DNA of 64,000 nucleotides from a bacterium (GCA_030432695.1 JAUILN010000002.1:124001-188000), one strand, 5' to 3'; shown: positions 1-8,108, numbered from the stretch's first letter. The notes: generated from the letters alone by a model not told the origin. Program-made: numbers and translations.

Positions 1-8
1 TCGCGAAG

Positions 9-359
9 TCAGCCGAGCACGGGGCCGTAGACCTCCTCGCTGAAGCCCACCAGCCAGGTCTTCCCAACCCGCGCCGCCGGTGCCCGCAGGTTGCCCGACG
101 GACCGAGCACCGCCTTCTGGAAGCTCTCGCCATCGGGCGGGTTCGCCTTCAGGTCGAACTCCACGACCTTCTTGCCCTTGGCGACGACGACCCGGGAAGC
201 GCCCTCGAAGACGCCCTGCAGGTCGACCGCCCCGAATCGTTCCTTGGCTGCGTTCACCGTCTCACGGACGGCGATGCCGTGCGCCTCGAGGAAGGCGTCG
301 GACCGCTTGCAGCTCGTTCAACCTTTGCGGTGGTAGTACCAGTCGATCTTCTTGGCCAT
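9..359 (-). CDS. Candidate selenoprotein, ArsC/Spx-like thioredoxin-fold oxidoreductase (in-frame TGA read as Sec)
   Basis: Reading from the ATG at 359, 13 codons (ending HRKG) precede a TGA at 320-318. The same frame then continues without interruption to a stop at 9-11, giving 116 residues. The text around the TGA reads KG-[TGA]-TSCKRSDAFLEAHGI, which is the CxxC-plus-helix of ArsC/Spx-like small reductases with the first Cys replaced by TGA. The C-terminal part (LRAPAARVGKTWLVGF then a hydrophobic tail) matches the Arg-Ala-Pro and GF region of that family. The role inferred is a thiol or arsenate-type reductase using a Sec-Cys pair. A translation stopping at TGA would leave a 13-residue peptide; a start at the internal GTG (257) would lose the active site. 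No selA, selB or selC lies in the window, so decoding is unproven. A nonsense mutation or base error is the alternative. Confidence 0.7.
292..308 (-). promoter_or_regulatory. Possible bacterial SECIS-like hairpin
   Basis: Downstream of the TGA at 320-318 the message can fold as AAGCG / CGC-C-UU, five pairs with one bulged C, closing a six-base loop GUCCGA that begins with GU, as bacterial SECIS apical loops do. The loop starts about 15 nt after the UGA, at the short edge of the usual 16-37 nt spacing. A competing 5-bp hairpin (CGCCU/AGGCG) lies just beyond. Suggestive only. Confidence 0.35.
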
Positions 360-545
360 GCGCCCGATCCAAACGCATCGCGGCCGGCATTTCCGCCACA
401 TTCCGCGCCGCGGGCGCGACCGGCTCCGCCGCCCACGGAAATCCACGACCGCCCTGTCACAAGGGACCCGCTCCGGGCTCGGTCGGTGTGCGCGACGCGA
501 CGACCGCGGCGCCGGCCATCCGACCAGCAAACCCGAGAGACCCCG

Positions 546-1121
546 ATGAAGCTCCGTGACTGCGCGATCCTCCTGTGCCTCGCCCTCTGCGCCACCGCCT
601 GTGGGGGCGGCGGCGGTGGGGGCACCGGCGGCAAAACCGGCGAGGAGGGCATCGTCCGCGCCAGCGGACGCCTGTCGCTGATCGGCCCCGACGCGTCGTT
701 CCTGGGCTCTTCGGTGGAGATCACCGACGTGGCCCTGGAGTTCCCGCCCGGTGCCGGCGATGCACGCACGCTGGTGTTCGTCGACCGCGGCACCGGGATC
801 ATGGGCTCGGGAATCGTCGAGGATGTCAGCCAGATCGACTTCGATCCGATCGACGTGCTGAACTCGCTGATCCTGGTGGTCCTCGACGAACCGGCATCCG
901 GAATCTCGGGGGTCTCGATGGCGATGGTCCGCGGCGGTCAGACCGGCCGCTATTCCTGCACCAACGGACCCGGGACCGGCGACGACTGCGGCAACCTGAT
1001 CGTCGACCACGCCAACGGCACCGTGACCTTCGACATGGTCCAGGTCGAGTTCGATCCGGACGACCAGGCCACCGCGGACCTGATCCTCGACGGCGTGCTC
1101 ACCTGGACCATCGAAGACTGA
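546..1121 (+). CDS. Putative lipoprotein, unknown function
   Basis: A 191-residue protein. The ATG at 546 opens a short hydrophobic signal ending ATAC followed by seven glycines, as in a lipoprotein signal peptide with a weak -3 position and a Gly linker. The mature part is acidic and beta-rich, with repeated FDP/FDM-type segments and a Cys pair around residues 135-148 (YSCTNG...DDCGN) that could form a disulfide. No family recognised. An upstream reading frame is open from 279, but only the 546 start gives a signal sequence. It stands alone, 70 nt before the next gene on the same strand. Confidence 0.75.
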   Translation: MKLRDCAILLCLALCATACGGGGGGGTGGKTGEEGIVRASGRLSLIGPDASFLGSSVEITDVALEFPPGAGDARTLVFVDRGTGIMGSGIVEDVSQIDFDPIDVLNSLILVVLDEPASGISGVSMAMVRGGQTGRYSCTNGPGTGDDCGNLIVDHANGTVTFDMVQVEFDPDDQATADLILDGVLTWTIED

Positions 1122-1191
1122 CCCGGGCAGCGCGGACTCGCGACCAAAGGACCTGATTGTCCATTTAGGACCCGCGCGATAGCCTCCCCAC

Positions 1192-2493
1192 ATGACCCTT
1201 CCGAGGCTCCCGTTCGCGATCGCCGGCCTCGCCGCCGTCCTGGGTGCCCAGGACCCGGAACCCTACCGCGGCGCGCCGGTGCACTACGAACAGACCGGCG
1301 CGCGCGATCCGGTCGCCGCGCTGGCGAGACGCCTCGACGCCGGCGACCTCGAGCTATCACGCTCCGAACGCTTCGGCCTGCTGCCCGGGCTGCTCGACGC
1401 GCTGGACGTGCCCGACAGCTCCCAGACCCTGGTCTTCTCGAAGACCAGCTTCCAGAACGACCGCATCGGGCCGACCTCGCCGCGCGCGCTGTTTTTCGGC
1501 GACCGTGCCTACGTCGGCTACGTGCCCGGCTCGTCGATCCTCGAGCTCACCGCGGTCGACCCCGACCAGGGCGCGGTGTTCTACACGGTCACCGACGAAG
1601 GCGACGGCACACCGCGGATCCAACGCGACGACGCTGCGTGCCTGCAGTGCCATGCGTTCTCGTGGACCAACGGCTGGCCGGGACACCTGGTGCGCTCGGT
1701 GTTCCCAGGGCTCGACGGCCTGCCGATCCAGCGCTTCGGCGCCGATGTCGTCGACCACGACACAGCGTTCGCCGAGCGATGGGGCGGCTATTACGTCACC
1801 GGCGCGCCCGCGGACATGAAGCACCGTGGCAATCGGACGTGGCGCACCGACGCGAATGCCCCGGAAGACGCGGACGGCACCGAACCCCTGGATCCCTCGC
1901 GCGCCTTCGATGCAGCCCGCTATCCGCAGCGAGGCAGCGACGTGGTCGCCTTGATGGTGCTCGAACACCAGACCCGTGCGCAGAACCTGCTCGGCTGGGC
2001 CGGCTACCAGGCGAAGCTGACCCTCGATCGGCAGGCCGGCATGAACCGTTCGCTCGGCGAACCGGCCGACCACCGCAGCGAGACCACGCGCAATCGGATT
2101 CACGAACTCGCCGACGAGATCCTGCGGGTCCTGCTGTTCCGCGACGAGCCGCCGTTGCCCGCCCCGATCACCGCGCACTCGACGTTCGCTGCAGACTTCG
2201 CCGACCGTGGTCCACGCGACTCCGTCGGCCGCAGCCTGCGCACGTTCGACCTACGGACGCGCCTGTTCCGTTGGCCGTGCAGCTACGTGATCCAGTCGGA
2301 CGCCTTCGCAGCGTTGCATCCGGAGATTCGCGAGGTGGTGCTGCTACGCATGCATCGGATCCTCACCGGGCGATTCGGGCGACGTGCCTACCGGCACCTC
2401 TCGGCCGATGACCGCGAGACCATCCTGGCGATCGTCCGCGACACGGTCGACGACCTGCCGGCGTCGTGGCACGAGACCGGCGGGGACCGGTGA
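1192..2493 (+). CDS. Secreted mono-haem cytochrome c-like protein (CxxCH)
   Basis: A 433-residue protein with an N-terminal hydrophobic signal (cleavage likely after LGA, near residue 19). It has one haem c attachment motif, C150-L-Q-C153-H154, directly preceded by DDAA. A conserved-looking VLEHQTRAQN stretch around residues 250-260 resembles uncharacterised planctomycete proteins annotated only as cytochrome c-like. A periplasmic electron-transfer or redox-sensing role is inferred from the CxxCH motif alone; the axial sixth ligand cannot be named. The stop codon overlaps the GTG start of the methyltransferase downstream by four bases (GTGA), so the two are probably co-translated. Confidence 0.7.
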   Translation: MTLPRLPFAIAGLAAVLGAQDPEPYRGAPVHYEQTGARDPVAALARRLDAGDLELSRSERFGLLPGLLDALDVPDSSQTLVFSKTSFQNDRIGPTSPRALFFGDRAYVGYVPGSSILELTAVDPDQGAVFYTVTDEGDGTPRIQRDDAACLQCHAFSWTNGWPGHLVRSVFPGLDGLPIQRFGADVVDHDTAFAERWGGYYVTGAPADMKHRGNRTWRTDANAPEDADGTEPLDPSRAFDAARYPQRGSDVVALMVLEHQTRAQNLLGWAGYQAKLTLDRQAGMNRSLGEPADHRSETTRNRIHELADEILRVLLFRDEPPLPAPITAHSTFAADFADRGPRDSVGRSLRTFDLRTRLFRWPCSYVIQSDAFAALHPEIREVVLLRMHRILTGRFGRRAYRHLSADDRETILAIVRDTVDDLPASWHETGGDR

Positions 2494-3512
2494 GCGGCGC
2501 ATCGATTCCGATCGACCAGCTGCGCGCGGCGTCGGACCGACGCAGGCCGCTGCTCGAACGACTCGGCGGCGAGGACACCGACTGCTGGCGGGTCTTCCAC
2601 GGCACGACAGAAGGCTGGCCAGGCGTGTCGATCGACCGCTACGGACCGCTGTGGCTCGCGACCCTGTCACGGGCGGCGGACGAAGGACTCGACGCGGCGC
2701 GCCTGGCCGTGGACCTGTCCGCCGCCTTGGGCCTCGACGATGTACCCGAGCAGAAGCTCGCCGTCGTCGACCGTCGCCACGGTCCGGGCAAGGTCGCGGT
2801 TCATGGCGCCGAGTCCCGCGACGAGGTGGTGTGCCATGAAGCCGGCATGCGATGCCTGATCCGCGCTCGCCACGAGGGCCAGGACCCCTGGCTGTTCCTC
2901 GATCTCCGCGCCGGCCGTCGCTGGCTCCGCGAACACTGCGAGGACAGGTCGGTCCTCAATCTCTTCGCCTATACCGGCACCGCCGGACTCGCAGCGGCCC
3001 TCGCCGGCGCCCGCGAGGCGCTCAACGTCGACTTCGCACGCAGCGCACTCGACGTGTCGAAGCGCAATGCGCAGCTCAACGGGATCGGTCCGGACCGCCT
3101 CGCTCATCTCCGCGAGGACTGCCTCGCCGTCACCCGCCAACTCGCCGGCATGCCGGTTCAGCGCCGCGGTGGTCGGCGCCGCTTCCAGACCGTCGCGCCG
3201 CGTCGCTACGACCTGGTGGTCCTGGATCCACCGCGCCTCGCGAAGTCACCGTTCGGCAAGGTCGACCTGGTCCACGACTACCCCACGGTGTTCAAGCCGG
3301 CCTGGCTGTCGGTCGCCGACGGCGGTGCCTTGCTGGCGACCAACAACGTCGCCTCGGTAGACCTCGACGACTGGCTCGGCGTGCTCCGACGCTGCGCGGA
3401 GAAGGCCGGGCGACCGATCGCCGAGATCGAGGTACTGCGGCCCGACGAGGACTTCCCGTCGCCGGACGGCAGGCCGCCGCTGAAGTTGGCGGTGTGTCGG
3501 GTCGCCCCGTGA
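2490..3512 (+). CDS. RlmI-like class I SAM-dependent rRNA methyltransferase
   Basis: A 340-residue protein of the RlmI/YccW family, which methylates cytosine C5 in 23S rRNA. The GTG start at 2490 overlaps the upstream stop. The N-terminal ~150 residues form the family-specific domain (ERLGG, GWPGVSIDRYG). The Rossmann domain follows with FLDLRAGRR and motif I VLNLFAYTGTAGLAA, the post-I acidic residue in NVDFARSALD, and the catalytic-loop motif VVLDPPRLAKS. A basic insertion (QRRGGRRR) sits before the DPP motif. It is shorter than E. coli RlmI (about 396 aa) and lacks an obvious N-terminal PUA domain, so the exact target base is uncertain. Confidence 0.82.
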   Translation: MSGASIPIDQLRAASDRRRPLLERLGGEDTDCWRVFHGTTEGWPGVSIDRYGPLWLATLSRAADEGLDAARLAVDLSAALGLDDVPEQKLAVVDRRHGPGKVAVHGAESRDEVVCHEAGMRCLIRARHEGQDPWLFLDLRAGRRWLREHCEDRSVLNLFAYTGTAGLAAALAGAREALNVDFARSALDVSKRNAQLNGIGPDRLAHLREDCLAVTRQLAGMPVQRRGGRRRFQTVAPRRYDLVVLDPPRLAKSPFGKVDLVHDYPTVFKPAWLSVADGGALLATNNVASVDLDDWLGVLRRCAEKAGRPIAEIEVLRPDEDFPSPDGRPPLKLAVCRVAP

Positions 3513-3516
3513 ATCC

Positions 3517-3555
3517 AAGACGTACGGTTGGTGCGAGGCACCATCCGTACGTCTT
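3517..3555. terminator. Bidirectional terminator hairpin
   Basis: Arms AAGACGTACGG (3517-3527) and CCGTACGTCTT (3545-3555) are perfect complements. After a T-T mismatch the stem continues with TGGTGC/GCACCA around a GAG loop, 17 pairs in all. It sits between two convergent genes ending at 3512 and 3565, where it can serve both strands. Confidence 0.8.
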
Positions 3556-3564
3556 CGTGGTGGA

Positions 3565-4677
3565 TCAACGCACCACGACCCAATGATCGCCGCCGCAGCC
3601 GACCTCGTTCGCCGCTGACTGCCATGCCTCCCCGGGAAGCAGCGCCGCATTGGCATCCGGCCCGAAGCCTGGCCCTGACCAATTGCGCGCATTGCTGCAC
3701 GCCAGCACGTCACCCGACTGGTCGACGAAGAATGCGCGCGACCCGGTCTTCCCGGCTTCGGTCGGCCACGCGTAGGCGCGCCAGACCACCTCGGAAAGGT
3801 CGCTATCGACACCGAGGCGGTCGGAGCCGCCGTCCGGAGCCTCCGCAACGCAGAGACCCTGCGGCGTCTGGGGCAGGAACATCCGGAACACGTAACCCGA
3901 GCGGACCACCACACCGTCCTTCACGTTGCCGAATGCGGCGCTGAGCACCGGCGGAGTGATCCGCGTCACGCCATGGCTACCCCGGATCGGCATCGCACCC
4001 GACAGCTCACCGAAGCTGCCGAACTCGCCGGCACCGTCACCGTCGGTATCGATCACCCCGGACGCCTGGCACTGCGCCTGCGCCGACGAGATGTTCTTCA
4101 GCGTCGCGATCGCCGCCGACTCGTTGGCGTTCTTGCGTGGAACGGCGTCGTTGCCCTCGACCGACTCGGCCATCGCGAACAGCTCGGTCGCGCTACGGCC
4201 TTCGAGACGGGCCAGCCCGTCCAGCAGCGAGCCGACGGGACCGGCCGGGTCTTTCCGTTCGCTGCCCTGCATCGTCGCCGAGACCAGCGCGAGCACCGAG
4301 CGGTCGAAGCGACGCCGCTGCTCCTCGTCGAGCGCTGCGCGCATGCTCGTCAACGAGGCCCGGAAGGAGTCGGTGTCGAAGCCGGCGACCCGCAGCGCGG
4401 GCGGCTCCCTATCCACCGGCCGGCGCTCGGCCACGGACCCTTCGAGCGGCCCGGCGGCACCCGTCCTGAGACTACCCACCGTCTCGACCATCGGAGCGGC
4501 GTGGAACCCCGTGGAGGGGTCCGAAGGAGCCCGCACGACAACCCGCTCGGCGCGTCCCTGGTCGACGACGGAACGGCTCGGTGCGCCCACACGTGGGGCG
4601 GGCTCGCCGCCACAACCAGAGAACATGGCCATCGCGAAGCCGGCAACGGCGAGAGAAGGGCGGACCCGGGCGCACAT
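3565..4677 (-). CDS. Lipoprotein with DUF6694-like and pseudopilin-like regions
   Basis: A 370-residue protein. The start at 4677 gives a signal with a lipobox (FSGC followed by GG). The middle segment (MRAALDEEQRRRFDRSVLAL, then LEGRSATELFAMAES) resembles the DUF6694 lipoprotein pattern. The C-terminal half begins NESAAIATLKNISSAQAQCQ and continues with a DTDGDGAGEFG loop. This is the arrangement seen in planctomycete type II secretion/DUF1559-like pseudopilin globular domains, where a helix is followed by a calcium-loop-like stretch. The usual type IV N-terminal helix is replaced here by the lipoprotein module. The gene is divergent from tetR, with a perfect palindrome between them, and could share its regulation. 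Confidence 0.6.
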   Translation of the reverse strand: MCARVRPSLAVAGFAMAMFSGCGGEPAPRVGAPSRSVVDQGRAERVVVRAPSDPSTGFHAAPMVETVGSLRTGAAGPLEGSVAERRPVDREPPALRVAGFDTDSFRASLTSMRAALDEEQRRRFDRSVLALVSATMQGSERKDPAGPVGSLLDGLARLEGRSATELFAMAESVEGNDAVPRKNANESAAIATLKNISSAQAQCQASGVIDTDGDGAGEFGSFGELSGAMPIRGSHGVTRITPPVLSAAFGNVKDGVVVRSGYVFRMFLPQTPQGLCVAEAPDGGSDRLGVDSDLSEVVWRAYAWPTEAGKTGSRAFFVDQSGDVLACSNARNWSGPGFGPDANAALLPGEAWQSAANEVGCGGDHWVVVR

Positions 4678-4771
4678 GCACTTCGCATCGGCTGCGGGGC
4701 GGAGCCGGCTTCGAGGATTCCTGCCCGGCCCCGACAGGCCCACGCCCTCGCGGGCCACCCGCCGTCAGCCC

Positions 4772-4794
4772 GAAACCGAATCGAATTCGGTTTC
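4772..4794. promoter_or_regulatory. Perfect palindromic operator candidate for the adjacent TetR-family regulator
   Basis: GAAACCGAAT, spacer CGA, ATTCGGTTTC: ten-base arms with perfect dyad symmetry, ending 10 nt before the tetR ATG and 95 nt from the divergent lipoprotein start. The site is AT-richer than its surroundings. Size and symmetry suit a TetR dimer, and the position suits autorepression. Confidence 0.75.
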
Positions 4795-4804
4795 TACGCC
4801 CGCC

Positions 4805-5470
4805 ATGCCCGACCCCGCGACCCCCTTCGCCGTCGAGACCGCCCAGACCCGCAGCGAGCGCACCACCCTGCGCCTCCTCGAGGTGGCGCTCGACCTGTTC
4901 GGCGCCGGAACCCTTGCAGCCACGCCGGTCGCTGCGATCGCCCGCGCGGCCGGAATCTCGGTCGGCGGCTTCTACGGCCGGTTCCGAACCAAGGCCGACC
5001 TCGAGCGTGCGGTCGCCGAGACCATGCTGCACCGCCTGTTCGCGCCGTTCGACGAGCTGTTCGCGGCCGACGACCTCGCCGACGACACCGCCGAGCAGGT
5101 GGTCCGCCGGTTCGCGGCTGGCCTGGTCCGAGCCTTCGGCGGCAGCGACCGCGACGCGGCCAGACGGGTGGTCCTGATGGTCCGTAGCGACACCGACCTG
5201 CCCACGAGCCGCGCGGTCCGCGACCGCAACGCGCACATCCAGACCGTCTTCGCCGAGGCGCTCCTCGCGCGCCGGCGAGCGATCGGTCATCCGGACCCCG
5301 AAGCCGCGATCGCCTTCACCGACCTCGCGATGTCGGCAGCGGCCCGCGAGGCACTGCTCCATGCCGGCACCGGCCTGGAGCCCGACGAGTCCGAGCTGGT
5401 CGACCGGCTCACCGATCTCGGTTGCGCCTACCTCCGCATCACCCGTTCCTCCGGCCGATCCCCACGATGA
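4805..5470 (+). CDS. TetR/AcrR-family transcriptional regulator
   Basis: A 221-residue regulator. The N-terminal HTH spans about residues 15-62, with the family pattern TLRLLEVALDLF, then TPVAAIARAAGISVGGFYGRF and KADLERAV. The C-terminal ligand-binding helices are divergent, so no ligand can be named. The ATG at 4805 is the first in-frame start after the palindrome at 4772-4794, the likely operator. The stop overlaps the ATG of the hydrolase gene (ATGA), so regulator and enzyme are translationally coupled. The simplest reading is an autoregulated operon induced by a hydrolase substrate or a related compound. Confidence 0.9.
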   Translation: MPDPATPFAVETAQTRSERTTLRLLEVALDLFGAGTLAATPVAAIARAAGISVGGFYGRFRTKADLERAVAETMLHRLFAPFDELFAADDLADDTAEQVVRRFAAGLVRAFGGSDRDAARRVVLMVRSDTDLPTSRAVRDRNAHIQTVFAEALLARRRAIGHPDPEAAIAFTDLAMSAAAREALLHAGTGLEPDESELVDRLTDLGCAYLRITRSSGRSPR

Positions 5471-6966
5471 ACCCCCGACCCCTGCATCTGGCCCGCGCGC
5501 TCGTCGCGAGCCTGCTCCTCCCCCTCTCCGCCCTTGCCCAGGACGACCCCCTGCTCGGCACCTGGAAGGGCACGCTGCAAGCCGGGCCGCAGCGCCTGGT
5601 GGTCGCATTGCACGTCGCGCGCGACGGCGACGCCTACACCGCGACGTTCGACAGCATCACCCAGGGCGCGAACGGCATCCCGGTGACCACGCTCACCTTC
5701 GAGGACGGCGCGCTCACCGCGGTGCTGCCGATCGGCGCGAAGTACCTCGCGACCTACCAGCCGCCGGAAGGCGAACGTCCCGCCCGACTCGAGGGCAACT
5801 GGCAGCAAGGCGGGGCGAAGCTGCCGCTGGTGCTGGAAGCCACCACCGAACCGATCGAGCCCCCGGCCCGTCCGCAGGAACCGAAGCCGCCGTTCCCGTA
5901 CCGCATCGAGGCGGTCTCGTTCGGTCACGACCCCGCGCAGAGCCTCGACCAGAGCTTCGCGGTCGGTGCCGCGCCGAACGACGCGACGACCCGCGTGACG
6001 CTCGCCGGCACGCTGACGATCCCGGCAGGCGACGGCCCGCACCCGGCGGTTGCGCTGATCACCGGCTCCGGTCCACAGGACCGCGACGAGTCACTGCTCG
6101 GTCACAAGCCGTTCTGGGTGCTCGCCGACCATCTGACCCGCGCCGGCATCGCGGTGCTGCGCTACGACGACCGCGGGGTCGGAGCATCGACCGGCGACTT
6201 CGCGAAAGCGACCAGCGCCGACTTTGCCACCGATGCAGCCGCGGCTTTGCGCTACCTGGCCACGCGCGAGGACATCGACGGAGCACACCTGGGACTGATC
6301 GGCCACAGCGAAGGCGGAGTGGTCGCGCCGATGGTGGCGGCGGACGACACCGAAGGCGCGCGCGTCGCCTTCACCGTGCTGCTCGCTCCTCCTGGGGTGA
6401 ACATCCTCGACATCATCCTGCACCAGAGTCGCTTGATCTCCATGGCTGCCGGCGCGAGCGAAGAAGACCTCGCCACCGACCTCGCCCTCAACCGGAGAAT
6501 CCTCGAGACGGTCGGCCTCCACCAGGACGCGACCGAACGAGACGCCGCGGTGCGCGCGGTGATCGAAGCGAGCTTCGCCGAACAACCCGAGGACGAACGC
6601 GATCCGGCCCAGCTCGAGGCGGTGCTGCGCGAGAGCCGCAGCGCCAACACGCCCTGGATGCACTGGCTGCTCGGCTATGACCCGACCGTCGCGCTGCGCG
6701 CGATGCATTGCGACGTCCTCGCGTTGTTCGGCAGCAAGGACCTGCAAGTGGATCCAGAGCAGAACTGCCCCCCGCTAGCCGCTGCCCTCGAGGAGAGCGA
6801 GTGCGATCGGGTCCGCATCATCACCCTCGACGGCCTGAACCACCTGTTCCAGCACGCGGACACCGGTTCGCCGTCCGAGTATGCATCCATCGAGGAGACC
6901 TTCGCTCCCGAGGCGTTGGATCGGATCTCCAGCTGGATCCGTCAGGTCACCGGGTTGGGTGACTGA
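5467..6966 (+). CDS. Secreted alpha/beta hydrolase (serine esterase/peptidase type)
   Basis: A 499-residue protein with a signal peptide (cleavage near LSALAQ-DD). Residues about 27-125 form a beta-rich lipocalin-like domain (LLGTWKGTL) often found in front of this hydrolase class. The catalytic alpha/beta fold follows: oxyanion region ITGSGPQDRDES, the YDDRGVGAS loop, and the nucleophile elbow GHSEGG. The acid and base are probably the Asp in LFGSKDLQ and the His in LNHLF near the C terminus. It belongs to the COG1073-like group; the substrate is unknown. It overlaps tetR by four bases. A non-coding stretch with a long inverted repeat follows. Confidence 0.85.
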   Translation: MNPRPLHLARALVASLLLPLSALAQDDPLLGTWKGTLQAGPQRLVVALHVARDGDAYTATFDSITQGANGIPVTTLTFEDGALTAVLPIGAKYLATYQPPEGERPARLEGNWQQGGAKLPLVLEATTEPIEPPARPQEPKPPFPYRIEAVSFGHDPAQSLDQSFAVGAAPNDATTRVTLAGTLTIPAGDGPHPAVALITGSGPQDRDESLLGHKPFWVLADHLTRAGIAVLRYDDRGVGASTGDFAKATSADFATDAAAALRYLATREDIDGAHLGLIGHSEGGVVAPMVAADDTEGARVAFTVLLAPPGVNILDIILHQSRLISMAAGASEEDLATDLALNRRILETVGLHQDATERDAAVRAVIEASFAEQPEDERDPAQLEAVLRESRSANTPWMHWLLGYDPTVALRAMHCDVLALFGSKDLQVDPEQNCPPLAAALEESECDRVRIITLDGLNHLFQHADTGSPSEYASIEETFAPEALDRISSWIRQVTGLGD

Positions 6967-7289
6967 CGCGACCACGAAGAAAGTCGTCCCACGACCGTGA
7001 AACCACTGCGGGTCTCTCGGCTAAGCCCCTCCAGACGAGCGAAACGCTCCGGGCCGCCGCCAGCCGACGGATCCCATCTTCATCGAACCCTGGAAAGCAG
7101 CCGCCGCGCCGGGGACGACCCGAAGCCTCACCTCGCCCACGAACGTCCTTCCGGACACCGCGCAACGACCACGAGTTCATCACCTCCGTAACCAAACGGT
7201 CGTGCTGCGCGGAGCCTGGAACGGACGTTCGCTCATGTACCGCGTGCAGCACCTGGTGGCGTGCAGTAGCTGATAGACCGAACCCGGAA
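6967..7289. other. Non-coding convergent intergenic region
   Basis: These 323 bases lie between the convergent hydrolase and CBS-HEPN genes. No convincing reading frame was found. The region holds a small GAGCG-AAA-CGCTC hairpin near 7035 and the long imperfect inverted repeat at 7141-7230. Confidence 0.6.
7141..7230. repeat. Long imperfect inverted repeat, possible terminator or structured RNA
   Basis: The left arm (7141-7170) reads GAACGTCC-TTCC...CCGCGCA..ACGACC. The right arm (7198-7230) read in reverse complement gives GAACGTCC-G-TTCC...CCGCGCA-GC-ACGACC. Arms of about 30 bases match over most of their length, separated by 27 bases. Position between convergent genes favours termination, but the size exceeds an ordinary terminator. 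Confidence 0.6.
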
Positions 7290-8099
7290 CTACCGCCGCG
7301 GCAGCTTCGCGTCGCGGTACTCGTGGTCGCGCGCCAGGATCCGCTCCATCCGGCTGGCGATCTCCAGGATCGTCTCCCAGTTGGTGGCGACGATGTCCTG
7401 GGCATGCGCGAGGTTGTTGCGCAGCGACTCGAAGGCCTTGATCGCCTGCTTCCCTTCGCGGCGCGAGGCGAAGCCGAGCACCTCGAGCGATTCCGGGTCA
7501 CGCAGCAGCGCATGCGCCTTGTCGGTGAGCTGCAGGCAGTCGATCAGCTCCACGTGCTCGTCGCGTCGCGCCCGCTCGGCCTGCAGCTCGCGCGCCTTCT
7601 GGATCCGGCCCTCGCTTACGTGTTGGCACCACGATTCGCCAGGCCAGCGGGCGCGCAGCATGCGCCCGAGGAAGCCCTCGATGATCGTCATCATGCCGAA
7701 CAGCCACATCCGCACCGCGGGCTTCCCCACATCGGTGCGCGACACGATGCCGCCGACCTGGCCGAGGATCTCGACGAAGGCGTAGCGGTCGTGGCGCAGG
7801 GCATCGAACACCAGCGGCAAAGACGCGTCACTGGTCACCATCGACTCCGGCCGGAACGGCTGGAGATGGTCGCCGAGCGTTCCGTCCACCAACTCGGCGC
7901 GGCGCGCGAATCCGTGGATCAGTCCGTCACGGCGCACGCCGACCACGGTGAGCAGGCGCTCCTCCATCCGCTGCTGCACCTCGACAGCGGGGCGGGCGGC
8001 ATCGAACGAGAGGAACGGCTCGGCGACGTCGAGGACCGTGATGCCCTGCGTGAACAGGCGACGGAGACGGATGCGGGTATCGCGTTGTCTGGAGGGCAT
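7290..8099 (-). CDS. CBS-domain-like protein with a C-terminal HEPN-type Rx4H motif
   Basis: A 269-residue protein. The N-terminal half resembles a CBS-type ligand-binding module: TVLDVAEPFLSF, VVGVRRDGLIHGFARRAELVDG, then a second VTSDASLPLVFDAL and VSRTDVGKPAV. The C-terminal half is helical and carries SLRNNLAH (R227 to H232), fitting the R-N-x3-H signature of HEPN ribonucleases, in the usual place at the start of the last helix pair. Inferred: a ligand-gated HEPN protein, possibly a nuclease or RNA-binding factor. It begins 9 nt after the GNAT gene, so the two form an operon. No nucleotidyltransferase antitoxin of the MNT type is adjacent. Confidence 0.6.
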   Translation of the reverse strand: MPSRQRDTRIRLRRLFTQGITVLDVAEPFLSFDAARPAVEVQQRMEERLLTVVGVRRDGLIHGFARRAELVDGTLGDHLQPFRPESMVTSDASLPLVFDALRHDRYAFVEILGQVGGIVSRTDVGKPAVRMWLFGMMTIIEGFLGRMLRARWPGESWCQHVSEGRIQKARELQAERARRDEHVELIDCLQLTDKAHALLRDPESLEVLGFASRREGKQAIKAFESLRNNLAHAQDIVATNWETILEIASRMERILARDHEYRDAKLPRR

Positions 8100-8108
8100 C
8101 GAGGCGGC

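Noticed and set aside
318..1193. Long minus-strand open frame covering the lipoprotein gene
   Set aside because: It is a GC-skewed shadow; only its last 14 codons (359-318) belong to a real gene. The opposite strand has a signal sequence and lipobox.
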